DNA from: Plantago major | Taxonomy: Eukaryota; Streptophyta; Magnoliopsida; Lamiales; Plantaginaceae | DNA: 64,000 bases | Assembly (NCBI GenBank): GCA_026545765.1 | Contig: JAIFAC010000431.1 | Coordinates: 1-64,000 of the forward strand | Direction: 5' to 3' | Part shown: piece by piece, positions 33,890 to 45,893 of the stretch | How the letters are laid out: every line of letters begins with the position of its first letter | How positions within the stretch are numbered: position 1 is the stretch's first letter | Program-made: the position numbers and the translations under genes | The notes under the pieces: generated by a model | Databases searched by the model: none | Told to the model about the DNA's origin: nothing | What the model saw: the letters and a program-made list of their open reading frames with translations, nothing else

Positions 33890-35780
33890 AATAGATTCCA
33901 GGAGTATTATGTTTAATAAATGCTCTATTTTTAAAAATGTCATTATTTCATTTTATCGCATTTAATAAATTTATATTATATTTTAATGAAAAAAATTATT
34001 TAATTTAATAATAATATTTAAGATTGGTGCATTGGATTCGTTTTGTTACAGCGAATCCGAATATATATTCAAAATATTTTCAAAGTTTTTCGATAAATTT
34101 ATATGAGATTTTATAAAAACAATGTATACGGTAAAAAAAGAGTGAAAGTGATAAAGTGCATTGTATAGTATTGAATTAACATGTTTAATAACTTATTTTG
34201 CAAAATTGAATTTACACAACCAATATATCTCAGTTAATAGATTTATATTTTATTTTAATGAATAATAATTTATTTAATAAATAATAATATTCAACATTGG
34301 TGTCTATGGATTTTTCATGTCGTGGTAATCCAAATGTATGTTATATTTTGTAGATAAAATTATATAAAATTTAATAAAAACTATATATGCAGTCAACATA
34401 TATACAAAAAATATATAGTGGAATTCATAATTGCATCGCATTGTAAACAACTCACATGTTCCACATCTTATTTCCAAAAATTAGGATTTACGCAACCAAT
34501 ATATTCAATTTAATAAATTTATATTATATTTTAATGAATATATATTTTATTTAATTAATAATAATATTTAAAATTAGTTTCTATGGATTCAATTTATTTA
34601 ATAATAATAATATTCAACATTGGTGTTTTAGGATTTGTCATGTCGCGGTAATCCAAATGTACGTTATATTTTGTAGATAAAATTATATAAAATTTAATAA
34701 AAACTATATATGCAGTCAACATATATACAAAAAATAAATAGTGGAATTCATAATTGTATCGCATTGTAAACAACTCACATGTTCCACATCTTATTTCCCA
34801 AAATTAGGATTTACGCAACCAATATATTCAATTTAATAAATTTATATTATATTTTAATGAATAAATATTTTATTTAGTCAATAATAATATTTAAAATTAG
34901 TGTCTATGGATTCATACTGTCGCGGTGAATCCAAATATATGTTCGAAATATTTTTTGGAGTTTTGTTGATAAATTTATATGAGATTTAATAAAAATATAT
35001 GTATGCAGTCAACATATTGAAAATAAATAGTGCAAGTTATTTGGTGCATTGCATTGTACTATATAATTATATAAAATGTTCCATAGATTTTTTTTTCAAA
35101 TTTAAAATTTATACAACCAATAGAATTATACTTCTAAATTACAAATTTCTTTTTTCTTTAATTTTGTGAAGAAAATTGTATAATAATATATTAAATTGGT
35201 GTCTATGGATTCGTCTTTGTCGCGGTGAATCCAAATATATATTCTAAATATTTTTCGGAGTTTTGTAGATAAATTTATATGATATTTAACCTAAAAAATA
35301 TATATATATATATGCAGTCAACGTACTAAAAATAAATAGTGCAAGTTATATGGTGCATTGCATTATATATAATTAAAATGTTCCCTAATTTTTTGCTCAA
35401 ATTTAAAATACACAACCAATAGAATTATACATCTAAATTACAATTTTCTTTTTTGCTTTATTTTTGTGAAGAAAATTTCATAATAATATTTAAAATTGGT
35501 GTCTATGGATTCTTCTTGTCGCGGTGAATTCAAATATATGTTCGAAATATTTTTCGGAGTTTTGTAGATAAATTCATATGAGATTTAATAAAAATATATA
35601 TATGCAGTCAACATACTAAAAATAAACAGTGCAAGTTATATTGTGCATTGCATTGTATATAATTAAAATGTTCCATAGATTTTTTTTCCAAAATTAAAAT
35701 TTACACAACCAATAGAATTATACTTCAAAATTATAATTTTCTTTTTTGCTTTATTTTTGTGAATAAAACTCCATAAAATT
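33890..35780 (+). repeat. Tandem array of ~290-bp AT-rich units, about six copies
   Basis: The landmark GTCTATGGATTC...GTCGCGGTGAATCC recurs at 34034 (degenerate), 34302, 34624, 34902, 35201 and 35501, giving spacings of about 270-320 bases, with the last two close to 300. Each unit continues with ATATGTTCGAAATATTTT, AGTTTTGTAGATAAATT, ATGCAGTCAACATA and AATAAATAGTGCAAGTTA. The last three units are most alike. A single unit with the same left flank occurs at 52.6-52.9 kb, so the array arose inside a dispersed element. Confidence 0.85.
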
Positions 35781-35781
35781 C

Positions 35782-35827
35782 AAAGAGACATGCCACATTA
35801 TATTTTGCCTATGTGACATGTCTCTTT
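35782..35827. repeat. 16-bp hairpin at the array's right edge
   Basis: AAAGAGACATGCCACA pairs with TGTGACATGTCTCTTT (one mismatch) across a 14-base loop. It sits directly after the last ~290-bp unit. Confidence 0.85.
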
Positions 35828-37135
35828 GCTCACATAGGTCACCAATTTTATTATATATTTAAATTTTAAAATTGAGGCTTCATTCTTTACTGGTATGATT
35901 GATATTCCAAACTTTAGTCCTTACATTAATTCATAGCTATCCAGATTGTTTTATTTTATCAGTGCATCCTTAGTGCATCTGCATTTGATCTTTCATTGTC
36001 TTTATTTCTTCAATTTGGCCTTTTTAAGTGGCTTCGGTTTGTTTGGCAGTGTATTCTTGTTGGATTATTTTGGCCTTCATAAACTTCAACAAGGCCTTGT
36101 GTGTCCACCATTCTTCTTGCATTCATCAGGCTTACTTTCATTGATAGAGCCAACGGAGTGTTTCCTTGTGCCCTTTTTGTTAGATATGAGCTCGGACTTT
36201 TAAAACCTTACATAAATAGACCAGAGTTTTAGAGCAAATTATAGGACTACGAAGTTAATGAACATTGGTGGGGACGTATAAATAAGTTATCAGCTTCACA
36301 ACTGGTTGAACAATTGAACAATACTTGTTAGAAAATTTCCACAAGTGGATCACTTCCACAATTTCTGTAAGTTCCTGATTCTATATGGTATCATTCTTAG
36401 CTAGGAAAGAACAAGGTGTGGAATCAATCCCAAAATTCGTAAGGGAGGACATTCTTTATGGTATCCCTTCTTAGGAAAGAACAAGGTCATGAATCAATCC
36501 CACAAACAACATCTCTACCTCTATTTACTATGTATAACTTTTCAACTCCCCTGTTATACTTTTTTGATTGACGGCAAGTGTTTCAACAACTTCTGTTTTT
36601 CGATAATATAAGTTGGTCTATTTTTAAATTAAGTCTAGCTGGTCTTTCACATGACATTGTGTTTCATTTGATCTTTAGAGGCAAATAATTTTTTTAATCA
36701 ATTACGTTATTCTTTAACTTTGCTTCGTAGTTGGAAGTGTTAAAAGAAATGTAATTGTAAGTCTATTGCCAAAAAAAAAAAGGTGTCTGGGTTAGCAATG
36801 AAAGAAGGTGTGGTGCGTGGTATCAGTTCCTTAAACTTTTCCAATTATCCATATGGTTGTTTACCGTGTTCCTTTATGATAATCGATTTCAGGACGCAAG
36901 AAGTTGGATGATTGCATTTCCAGTCAGGTATGATTTACCTCCTTACTCTGTCATGTAGAGATGATCTTTTGATTTCTTATTCTCAATTTGGAAGTGCAAG
37001 AACGAAGGCAGTATTACAGTTCTCTTAATCAACAATAATCTAATGGTAAACACCCATCTCTATCTGATTAGCTAGACCGGACAACTTTAAACATTGTTAA
37101 TGCATTTCAGAAATATGTTTTTATATTAGAGTTAG
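35828..37135. other. Intergenic DNA
   Basis: No recognised gene. A 60-base phrase containing TTAGGAAAGAACAAGGT recurs at about 36400 and 36470, a short local duplication. Confidence 0.45.
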
Positions 37136-37797
37136 TGTAACAACCCAAATATTCGTATTTCAGATTTAGCCGTCTTAGAGTGAACCGAACTCGAGGAGTT
37201 TGGATCAGAAAGTTTATTCTGGCCCAAGCTAAGTTAGCCCAATTCCTTTACCAGTCCAATTTCTCTTGCCAGTCCAATTTCTCTTCCCAGCCCATATTCT
37301 AATCCCTCTCTAAGTCATCCTAATTAATTGTGTCATTAACCTCATTTAACCATATCTTTAATTCTTCCAGTTCCAGACATCAAACGGTTTTTTTCTTCCT
37401 CTTCAGACATCGCCTTTCTTCTTCCAGCTCTTTGTGTGAGACGTTTTTCTTGATCAGAAAACTTTCAGAACTCTCTCTTTCAGGCAAGTTCCCCTAGAAC
37501 TTGCATTCACGTTTATGTGTTGATTAATTGTTAGAATTATGTTATGTATGCAAGTTTTTCTTATGTTTTAATTACATGGTTGATTGTCAATTTAGTTTTG
37601 ATATATATTAGTGCTAATGGTTTGCTAATTGCCGCCGATGTAAATGTTATTTTACGGTTTGTGTATATTTAAGCTCGGCAGTACTGATTATGGTTAGAAT
37701 TGTCTCATGTTACAAATTGTCAAAGCATGCTAGCCTGAGCAACAAACATGATGGTAGTCTTGGTTTCATTCTGTTAATTTGGTATTCTGATTTGTGG

Positions 37798-37838
<41 letters not shown>

Positions 37839-39230
37839 AGCATGAGTATGTATTGAATGACTTATGAATTCATAGCAAGCAGATTTGAGTGTGGCTTGGA
37901 TAATATAAAATGTTGTGTAGTATGTGTACTTTTTTCTTACGGTTTTGGTTGTTGTTATATGGGCACCATAATCAGAATGCATGGTATAATTGGATATGTA
38001 GTAGTACCTTTCTTGATAAAGTCCAGCCAGTGAGTTAGTTGTTTCTAATATTGATGTGATCTTTGTGTATGGTGCTGTAATCTATAGTAATATATTTGAC
38101 AGTTCTTGGTTTGGTTGATATGTTTGATTATGCATACACTCTTTAGACTATGCATTTATGTTCGAGTATAGAGTTATAAGCATATATTCACTTTAACAAG
38201 ATGTTTAAGGTTTAAAGTTAAGAAAGGCTTTCAAGTTAAGTAAAGGGGCTCGTAGGAGAATATCATAAGATTTGTATGCAGCTTATTAGTTCACGTTCAA
38301 TCTGATAAGTGACTCGAGGCCGCCATTTTTTTTATTTATTCAACGAATATGGCCACGAAAGTGACCTGAGGCCGTCAGATAGCCACCATGGCCAGGATAG
38401 GAACCTACGATGCCAAATGAGCTCGCGATCATGTTATGTTTTAAGACATTTAAAGATAAAGTTTCAAGTTCAAGTTCAAGTTCAAGTTCAAGAGTTTTCA
38501 AAAGAACAAGTTCAAGATTTAAGGTCAAGTCGGTCTTAAGGCCAGATCAGACAAGCGAGACTAAAAGATTTAAGACATACGAAGATAGAACTTTAGGTAA
38601 TAAGACGCGCATGGAATTTGTTTCACCAATGGTCACGGAATTCTTTCTAAAATATCAATTTTAGGTATGTTCTAACTATTGTAGTGGAGCGTGTCAGTTG
38701 ATCCGTACTGTAGGCGCCTTTATCATTTTTAGTTTCATGATTTATAAACTTTGTAATCAAGCTTTGACGATTTTAAAGTTCCGTTGCATTAATTATTTTA
38801 CTAGTTCACGGTTTAGTATCAAGAATTTCATTTCAAATCTTTTGACACGTAAGACGTGTATGGTAAAGTTTAAATTTTTATAGTTCAAGTTCGTCGATTT
38901 TTCAATCTCACGAACTAGTGCGAGTTATATTTTCCTAAGTTGTCTTTACGGCGATACAATTAGCGTTTTACTCAATTTATTATGGTTTGATTTTCAGGCA
39001 TGGCAATCATGCTATCGACTATTTCACTTTTATTTCAAGCTCTGTGCTGCCTCGTGAGTTGTGGCCTTTGCCTATTTAAATCTTATGGAGTTTCTGAAGT
39101 GCTATCGTTAGTCTAGGATTGTTTTTACAGTTAATCTTTTCTAGACTCTATTTCAAATAGCTAATACTTCAATATCAAACCTTGGTTGTTCCTTTACATG
39201 TAAATCCATGTTTCCTTTGTAAAGCAAGAA
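37136..39230 (+). mobile_element. Possible solo LTR or LARD-type remnant
   Basis: Begins TGTAACAACCCAAAT, a common start for Ty3/gypsy LTRs, and continues with pyrimidine-rich leader-like sequence and no long ORF. It holds a perfect (AT)n at 37804-37834 and five copies of TTCAAG at 38463-38492. I found no second LTR and no defined 3' end, so this is a weak call. Confidence 0.3.
38463..38492 (+). repeat. (TTCAAG)5 microsatellite
   Basis: Five perfect hexamers, with two further near copies just downstream (AAGTTCAAG at about 38510). Confidence 0.95.
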
Positions 39231-39876
39231 GAAAGAAGATGCTTGTACTAGATTCAATTTGGTTTACTCAACCCCAATTGAGATTGAACATAAAATACAT
39301 TTGCTATTTAACTCAAGACTGATATTCAAATTTATTTACTTTTCACCGAATTAAGTTTACTCTTACACAATTCATACACGACCTAATGAAATATTAAACC
39401 ATATTAAAATCAAAATTAAATATCACACAACTTCATAACTTTGAAATCATTCAAATGAGTTTTAACATGCTGATGTTTGACTTTCAGTGATGAATCATTC
39501 TATTTGTGAATTCTTTTCTTGTTGGATACTTTGATTTGATTATTTTGGCACCACATCCCGATCTCTAGAGTTGATGACATGTTGCTTATTACACAGAACA
39601 TGTTCATGTACAACGAGGATAGTCAAAACAATGAGATAACGTAAAACGAGCACCGAGCGTCATAGAACAAGCTAACAGGTCAACGTGACATTGTTGATAC
39701 TGATGAATAAATTATATTTATATCTAAGATTATCAATGAGTCCATCAATTCTTATTAATAGATGTCATTGAGCTCAAGACTTTATGTATTACGATTGATG
39801 AAAATTCCTATTAATGGAGATGAAATAGAGAGTAAATAAAGGATTTATAATTACACATTTTTCGGAAAAACATAGG
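39231..39876. other. AT-rich intergenic DNA
   Basis: No gene or RNA recognised. Confidence 0.5.
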
Positions 39877-39909
39877 TACCGCGCTTAGTTGCGGTGCTTC
39901 AAATCTAGT
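39877..39909 (+). mobile_element. Helitron-like 3' terminus (plus strand)
   Basis: A small hairpin ACCGC...GCGGT (39878-39895) is followed by nine bases and then CTAG|T, the layout of a Helitron 3' end. The 5' end upstream was not identified. Confidence 0.45.
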
Positions 39910-39948
39910 TCTTTAATAACTTAAAACTCATTTCACTAGTTTTAAATC

Positions 39949-40249
39949 TTACTTCCTCCACCACTTCCAATATTTTCCATTTAACTTTTTATCAATAAAA
40001 TAAGAAAATTAAAATGTTGAATATTATTAAAATAAAAAAATAATAAAGAACGGATACAAATTGATAGCCATGATAAAGTTAAAAGTTAATTATTATTTAA
40101 ATGAATAAAGAATAAATAAAAATGAGATAATGTTGTTAAAGAGACGATATCACGAGAGTAGTAGTAGTATAGAGTTTAATTGCAAAAAATGGACTTGAGT
40201 ACTTTGAATGGGACGATAAAAATGACGAAATGAGAAACGGAGGAAATAA
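39949..40249. mobile_element. Stowaway-like MITE, about 300 bp
   Basis: The ends TTACTTCCTCCACC and AACGGAGGAAATAA are inverted copies with three mismatches. The body near the right end (GGACTTGAGTACTTTGAATG, GGGACG) is typical of plant Stowaway elements. The phrase AAATCTTACTTCC flanks both sides. Confidence 0.6.
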
Positions 40250-40623
40250 ATCTTACTTCCTTCGTCCCGTCCCATTCTGACTAATTTTTCAACCAACTGC
40301 TTCACCTCGCGATTCAATTAATCTTAAACCGCAAACGAAATGCTCAATTAAATTATTTTCAGAATAAAGTTTCTAAAATCAAATTAAAAAATGAGACATG
40401 ACAGGAAGTACATTATACCTAAATGGATCGGGCCACCAGAATGTGTTAGCATAAATTCTGAAACTTAGATGGAGCTACGAATAATTGATCCATTTCCACC
40501 GAAGGTTGTAAGTGTAAATTAATCTGCACATATATTTGCATAGATAAAGAGCCTAAGTGCTTAATTGTAATTGAAAGAAAAGCAAAGCAAAGGAAAGAAA
40601 GAATCAAGAAGAGAGAAATTATA
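40250..40623. other. 5' flank of the GET2-like gene
   Basis: Starts with another Stowaway-like end (TTACTTCCTTCGTCCCGTCC, 40252). The last 60 bases are purine-rich (AAAGCAAAGGAAAGAAAG, GAGAGAAATTATA) and may be a 5' leader. No clear TATA box. Confidence 0.4.
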
Positions 40624-41890
40624 ATGGAGAGAGAAGAGAGAAAGAGGAGGATCGTTGCACGAGGAACGGATCGCATGGCACTGATAACCGGTCGGATCCA
40701 GACCCTAGACTCGAACCCGCTTTCGTCTTCATCGTTTTCCGTCCGTCCGAGCGATCATGTAGCCGTGCAACACACACGCTCCTCATCTGAACCGCCTGAC
40801 CCAGCATACCACGTCCAGGCCCTTTCCCAAGATTTTCGTCATGGTACCTATTACACCTCCATCTCTATGATATGATCATTTCTTGATTGCATTTATGAAT
40901 TTTTGATTTGGTTTAACGTTTGATTACAGCATTTGGTTCCACATGATTAAGATGATGATTAAGCATGATAAAATTATGTCGAATGATGATCAAATCATGA
41001 ATTTATAATGTCATAACATGGTCACTGTTGCTGGCTTATGGTATGGGTGAGGATAGACTCCCATCTCTACACTTACAAACGAACCCGGTTCGACTGCATT
41101 TGCAATTACATCTTTAACAATATGGACCAATTTACGCCCGGGGTAAAATATATCACTTATAGTCCGGCTTCGTACCCTACTTATAACAAGATTGGTCGAG
41201 TAGAATGCATTATGTACATAACACATAATCCAAGTTAAATTGTAACGAGTTGCAATAGGCTCAGAGGGCATAGATTATTCACGTGAGGTTTGAATTTTGA
41301 ACATGTGACCAAGGGTCTCTTAAATCAATGTTACTTGCTCTGGCTCTTCAAGTATGGATTTCCCACTTACACACATTTTCATATTCTTGAAGGCCGAGAT
41401 GACGAGAACATTTCTGGAGATGATGCATCAAAAAATCGATCCCCTGAATCCAACAAGACTTCTGACGAATACAACCATTCTCAGAAAGAACCTGGGAATC
41501 TTCTCGGTTCAATCACTCTGAAAGAAGTTAACTTATGCATCGTCTCCTCAGAGAGCACACGAGTGATCTGTTCCATTGCCATAGCAGTTCTGGTAGTTCT
41601 CACTAATGTCAACGTTCCTCACAATGTCGTCACTTCCAAAGCCTGATCGCGACAGACCCCTTTTTGTGGTCTTACTCATTGATGTGCTGGTTGTAGCTGC
41701 AAGATTGGCACCTTACGCGCAAATGAAAGTGGGCGATAATGAACGGGAAACTGATGAGGATGGGGATAACTGGGGAGGAGCTATCAGGTTGTTGGAGTTG
41801 GGACTGGTTTTGCATCAGGCAGTTCGTGCAATCTTCATAGATTGCAGTTTTTACTTGGTCATTGTTATTTGTGGCCTTTCTCTTGTTTAG
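40624..41890 (+). CDS. GET2/CAML-like ER membrane receptor, two exons (one frame shift)
   Basis: Likely the plant counterpart of GET2/CAML (Arabidopsis At4g32680 type), an ER membrane protein that pairs with GET1 to receive tail-anchored proteins from the GET3 ATPase. Exon 1 (40624-40843) opens with a charged motif ending RKRRIVARGTDRMALITG, the cytosolic GET3-binding signature. A 549-base intron has GT at 40844 and AG ending at 41392, joining phase 1 to phase 1. Exon 2 (41393-41890) has an acidic, disordered stretch and then three hydrophobic segments: VICSIAIAVLVVLTNV, PLFVVLLIDVLVVAARLA and FYLVIVICGLSLV at the C-terminus. One base shift at about 41625 separates segment 1 from segment 2. 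Length of about 235 residues suits the family. The assignment rests on the N-terminal motif and the three C-terminal membrane segments; another plant membrane family is possible. Confidence 0.72.
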
Positions 41891-43026
41891 TCATGATTAT
41901 GGCCATCTATTGCCAACACTACTTAGGTGTATTGATTTCCTCGAATTTGATCCATATTCTTTTTTTGGTTTTTTAGGGCTATATGTTTGTTATAGAAAAT
42001 TTATTTTCACCATAGTCTTTTGTTAAGAAATAAATTATTTTGATAATTGAACTCGTCCAATTGATAATCCTGTTTTGGAATTGTGACTGCATCGACTCTA
42101 GACTGGAGTTCTTATGTTATATATGTAATAATGACTCTTGACACAAGTATTCATTTTTTCACTTACGCTTCACGTGATCTAGCTAGATCCATCGTAAGGT
42201 GTGACATTATAACCATAGAAAGAGAGAGGATAAAATGACCAATTCATGTTGTTTAAGAGATTAGATGTTGATTGTTGAGTTCTTTTCGTTTTATCTAGCC
42301 TAATGAGTGATGTTGATATGCGGTTATGGACTACTCGAACATGATAAACACTTGTGAGGGACGGTCCCTTAATTTTCAAATTAAAAAATGACAAGTCAGT
42401 GTTCTTCAATAAAATTATACTATTGATTTAAAACAACACATACCTTTTTCAGAGGTTTAGTCTACCCTAACTTTTGGGGTACATCCGGATCTCCTCACGC
42501 GGGCTCATCTCCCGGTTGGAGGGACTTAAAAAGTCCGGGAAGTCGAAACATATATATGATATAACTATTAAATGCATATAGGAGCTAGAAAATAATGATA
42601 TTATTATGATACCAAACGGCTTGAAATACTGGATTTATTTATGGCGCCGAAAGAGTATCCAAAGATCAATAGTACAATATATACTCCCAGAAGTATGATA
42701 TCACTATCTTGTTTATTACTCAACAACCTCTTGCCCACACCTTATAATGATCGATATAATCACGATTAATTATTGTGGGTTATTCTTAACCACAATATAT
42801 ATTGTGTCCAATAGACATGTTGTAATATACAATTATTTTCCTATAATCATAGGACCATTGCATGCATAATTAATTGCAGATCATTTCTTCCCATCACATC
42901 TGATAAATAACTAGAATTATTATTAACACTCTCCTTGGGAGTAATAATACGTCTAGGTTATAAAGTTGGAGGTACAAGTATCGAGTTACCATGGCGTGAT
43001 TTTATATAAAATGGAGTGTTACTACA
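41891..43026. other. Intergenic DNA
   Basis: No gene recognised. A GC-richer patch at 42460-42545 (GGATCTCCTCACGCGGGC) and the 42700-42860 stretch, rich in ATTGTG/CACAAT words, look transposon-derived but are not assignable. Confidence 0.4.
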
Positions 43027-43150
43027 ACTCTGTTCTCTTCAACTGTAATTTTCCAATCGAATCGAATCAATGAAGCCAATATATAATGTGTTCTTACTCA
43101 ATAAAGTGTTTTGTTTCTTCGAATGAAGTATTCTGCCAGTTAATTTATTA
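43027..43150. mobile_element. MITE family B, partial copy
   Basis: Starts CTCTGTTCTCTTCAACTG and continues TTCCAATCGAATCGAATCAA, matching the left half of the 33.5-kb element; TTTCTTCGAATGAAG near 43111 may be a decayed right end. Confidence 0.6.
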
Positions 43151-44329
43151 TTAATTGTGTATATCGACATAAGTGTATCAAATATTTTGAAAACTAAAAT
43201 TCTCATTTACCTGTTAATTAAGAATCAAATTAGATGAAAAAGAGTATTACAAAGTAACCTATGAAACAGGGCAATTAAAGAATTTATTTCTTAATGATAT
43301 CTTAGAGATAGGCTGCACTTAAAAACTACTAGTAGAAATTAGAAATTAACTTAAATAAAATTGCAACGCAGTAAGTTTAAAGGGATTTAAACTGCTATTT
43401 ATATAAAAGAAAAGGTGTCCATTTTTATTGAAAATTCATCCATAATAATTCAGCTTAGCTGTTTGTTCAGAATGTCTTACAATATGTGATCAATCAGAAG
43501 TCTTGCACGAGTGAAGATAAATTATGTAAATTATACGACATTACAAATGGTATCAACATAAAGCCTAAAAAAAAGTCATTAATAACCACGCTTGCTCAAA
43601 GCCATTCAGAAGTACAGTGTGTAAAAAAATAAAGAAATGAAAGAAAACAGTAAAGAGGAGTTGATTCTGGTTCGATTTGTCGTTATTGACATGGTTCAAC
43701 ATCAAAAGCCAATTAAATAATCTCCAAAGACGTAAAGCCAATTAAATAACCCCTCAAAATAATTATAGATCTGCCTTTTCTTGTAAACAAAGATACAAGA
43801 AAATAAATACAAATAAAAAGTAGTAGAAAGTAAAACTAAAACAAAAGGAGAAAGAAGAAAGCATGCCCAAAAATGTATACATATCAAACACCATCACGTC
43901 TCAGATTATCCAGGTTATAAGGTCAAAGGTATGCTTAGATTTGAGGTATAGTGACTTCATCCTTTGAAAAATTAATAAAAATGACCTTTTAAAACGAGTC
44001 ATCTGATACTTTACGACAACGCAACATTCACCGAACATAATTATTATAAGCAAACTACACCCCAAACGTATTCTTGGAATGTGGAGAGATAGAAATGATC
44101 AAATGAGAAACTAACGAAAATGAAGAAAGATGGTTGATCCCATTAATTTCAACGTAAGAAACCAGTTAACGTAATTAACTTGAACAGCTGTAGTTGGATC
44201 TCTAACTCTAACTCAAAACTAAAAGTACCCAACTTCGAGTACAACAAAGTGAAGCTAAATGAGGAGGATACATTGACTTCACTCTCACTATAACAAGAAG
44301 TGCATTCTTATTTTCAACTTGTAACATGA
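43151..44329. other. Intergenic, 3' flank of the minus-strand small gene
   Basis: AT-rich, no other gene recognised. Confidence 0.5.
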
Positions 44330-44662
44330 TCAAACCATCAGCATGTTCTTCTCATAGCATCTTGACGGAATAGCGAACCGAGCTGAAAACGAACGTGAGA
44401 GATCCTCTGCATCTGCATAGATCGAACCGTGATCGAAATTTTGGGAATAAGAGTAAGGATCATAAGTGAACCTCATTGATTTTGAGCATCTGAACTGCAT
44501 CCTTGCCTTTCCTTTCTTCAACTTCCTCCAGATAAACTGCCTCCATAGTGGGGTTTTTGATCTTTTTACCTGCATTTCATATGAAACGAACCGATCGTAG
44601 TTCCGACCGGAGATGGTGCTTGGCCAGCAGAGCTGGTCACTGTGCCATGTTTCTTGTTCCAT
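44330..44662 (-). CDS. Small plant-specific protein with a YDP.SYSQNFD motif
   Basis: An intact 110-codon ORF, ATG at 44660-44662 and stop at 44330. It has a central basic block (WRQFIWRKLKKGKARMQF) followed by FTYDPYSYSQNFDHGS and LSRSFSARFAIPSR. The combination of a W/K-rich basic patch, a 'YDP.SY..NFD.G' motif and a terminal 'LSRSFS.RFA' is known from short, uncharacterised land-plant proteins; no biochemical role is established. A TATA-like box (CTTTAAATAGC) is about 75 bases upstream. There are no membrane segments or signal peptide. It is the only gene in the window with no frame lesion. Confidence 0.8.
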   Translation of the reverse strand: MEQETWHSDQLCWPSTISGRNYDRFVSYEMQVKRSKTPLWRQFIWRKLKKGKARMQFRCSKSMRFTYDPYSYSQNFDHGSIYADAEDLSRSFSARFAIPSRCYEKNMLMV

Positions 44663-44733
44663 TGAGATAAGCAGATGAAGTGGATCTAGTTAGAGACTTG
44701 AGTTTGCTGTACCGTTTCACAAAAGAAATGAAA

Positions 44734-44744
44734 GCTATTTAAAG
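44734..44744 (-). promoter_or_regulatory. TATA-like box of the small plant-specific gene
   Basis: On the minus strand CTTTAAATAGC lies about 75 bases before the ATG, at a suitable distance for transcription start. Confidence 0.45.
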
Positions 44745-44759
44745 ATGATCCTTACTGAT

Positions 44760-45893
44760 GGTCAAATACCCAAGCCAACTTTTCTTTATGTGCGCAAAAC
44801 ATGCATATGGTCCAGTCAGGTCCACTATAAGATAAGGCTATAGGCACGTGATGACTCAAATCAAGGGCCAAATTCAAAAGGATAAATATATAAATACTTC
44901 AAAGTTTCCAATGTATTAGCCTACTATAGGTGAAATCATGATACATTCATACTTATAGAGGAATCAAATCACATGGATATGAATTCTGATACATCTCAGT
45001 TGTATTAGTATATTTGTAATCTATCTCTATTCTCTACTTTTCTTTAGATACGTATCTAACATGCGATATAAGACTTTAACTTTTCTCGATCAATGAAGGG
45101 ACTATATCAGGTCGTTCAGTACTGAGTTATAATGTGAATTTTTTGCATTATAACTCAGTATGGCTTCGTCTTTAAATACCTATAAAAATTCCAACTTGAT
45201 TACTATTCACTAAAAGACTACCTATAGCCCAGTTCATACCAACACTGAAACACAAAAACACAAAATGACTTAATCTACATGTTTCACTCAAAAGTTTCAG
45301 AGATCAGGGAAAAGGCAGAACAACACCGAATATACAAGTGGCGTATGAAACATAACGATATCAATGAAAGAGAAGGAAACAAATACAACTACAAATACTT
45401 GGTATCTGTTTTACTCAAAAATGAGCACATTACAAATTTTAAACCAGAACCAAAAAGGAGGATTAAAAACAAAATGTATCAGCAACAGTTTAGAGCTGCA
45501 AATTGCAAAATAATTCAGGTTTTCATGAGGTACAAACAAGGACAGCAACAGTTACAGACGAGCAGACCTGACCTTATTTGGCACGAAAATGCAATGAGTC
45601 ATCGTTTCAGTTATGTCCTAGCCAAAGTGAGTTCTCTATATTTATATACAGCTCTTGTTTTACCCTGATGAGTAAAATCATCTGAATCGGGAGAGGCAGT
45701 GCCCTGGATTCCTGGAGATGAAAGTAGACGTATGAAATGGACTCAGAAACCAGACTCTCTTATCAAAGGAGAAATTAGAATTACAAGAAACGGAATGCAA
45801 TATCAAGTGGAAGCAGCCCAACCAGGAGCAACAATGTCGCAAAACCAAATGACAGGCACAATACAAGTAAGGTAATCATTCATTTCCTGTTCA
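44760..45893. other. Intergenic region between two minus-strand genes
   Basis: It holds a perfect 15-bp inverted repeat at 45120-45160 (own entry). A plus-strand open frame at 45279-45668 overlaps the 3' flank of the PPR gene and has no protein-like features. Confidence 0.5.
45120..45160. repeat. Perfect 15-bp stem hairpin
   Basis: TACTGAGTTATAATG pairs exactly with CATTATAACTCAGTA across 11 bases; two wobble pairs extend the stem. It may be a MITE core remnant. Confidence 0.9.

Noticed and set aside
35946..36203. 85-codon plus-strand frame rich in F and L
   Set aside because: Composition follows from T-rich DNA; no motif or start context.
37136..39230. Confident LTR retrotransposon
   Set aside because: Only a TG-start and leader-like sequence; no second LTR, primer site or coding domain, so kept only as a weak feature.
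40624..40875. Exon 1 of the GET2-like gene as a stand-alone 83-codon gene
   Set aside because: The frame continues into intron; a phase-matched GT/AG pair joins it to the membrane-segment exon.
45279..45668. 129-codon plus-strand open frame
   Set aside because: No domain, low-complexity K/Q-rich composition, and it lies in the 3' flank of the minus-strand PPR gene.
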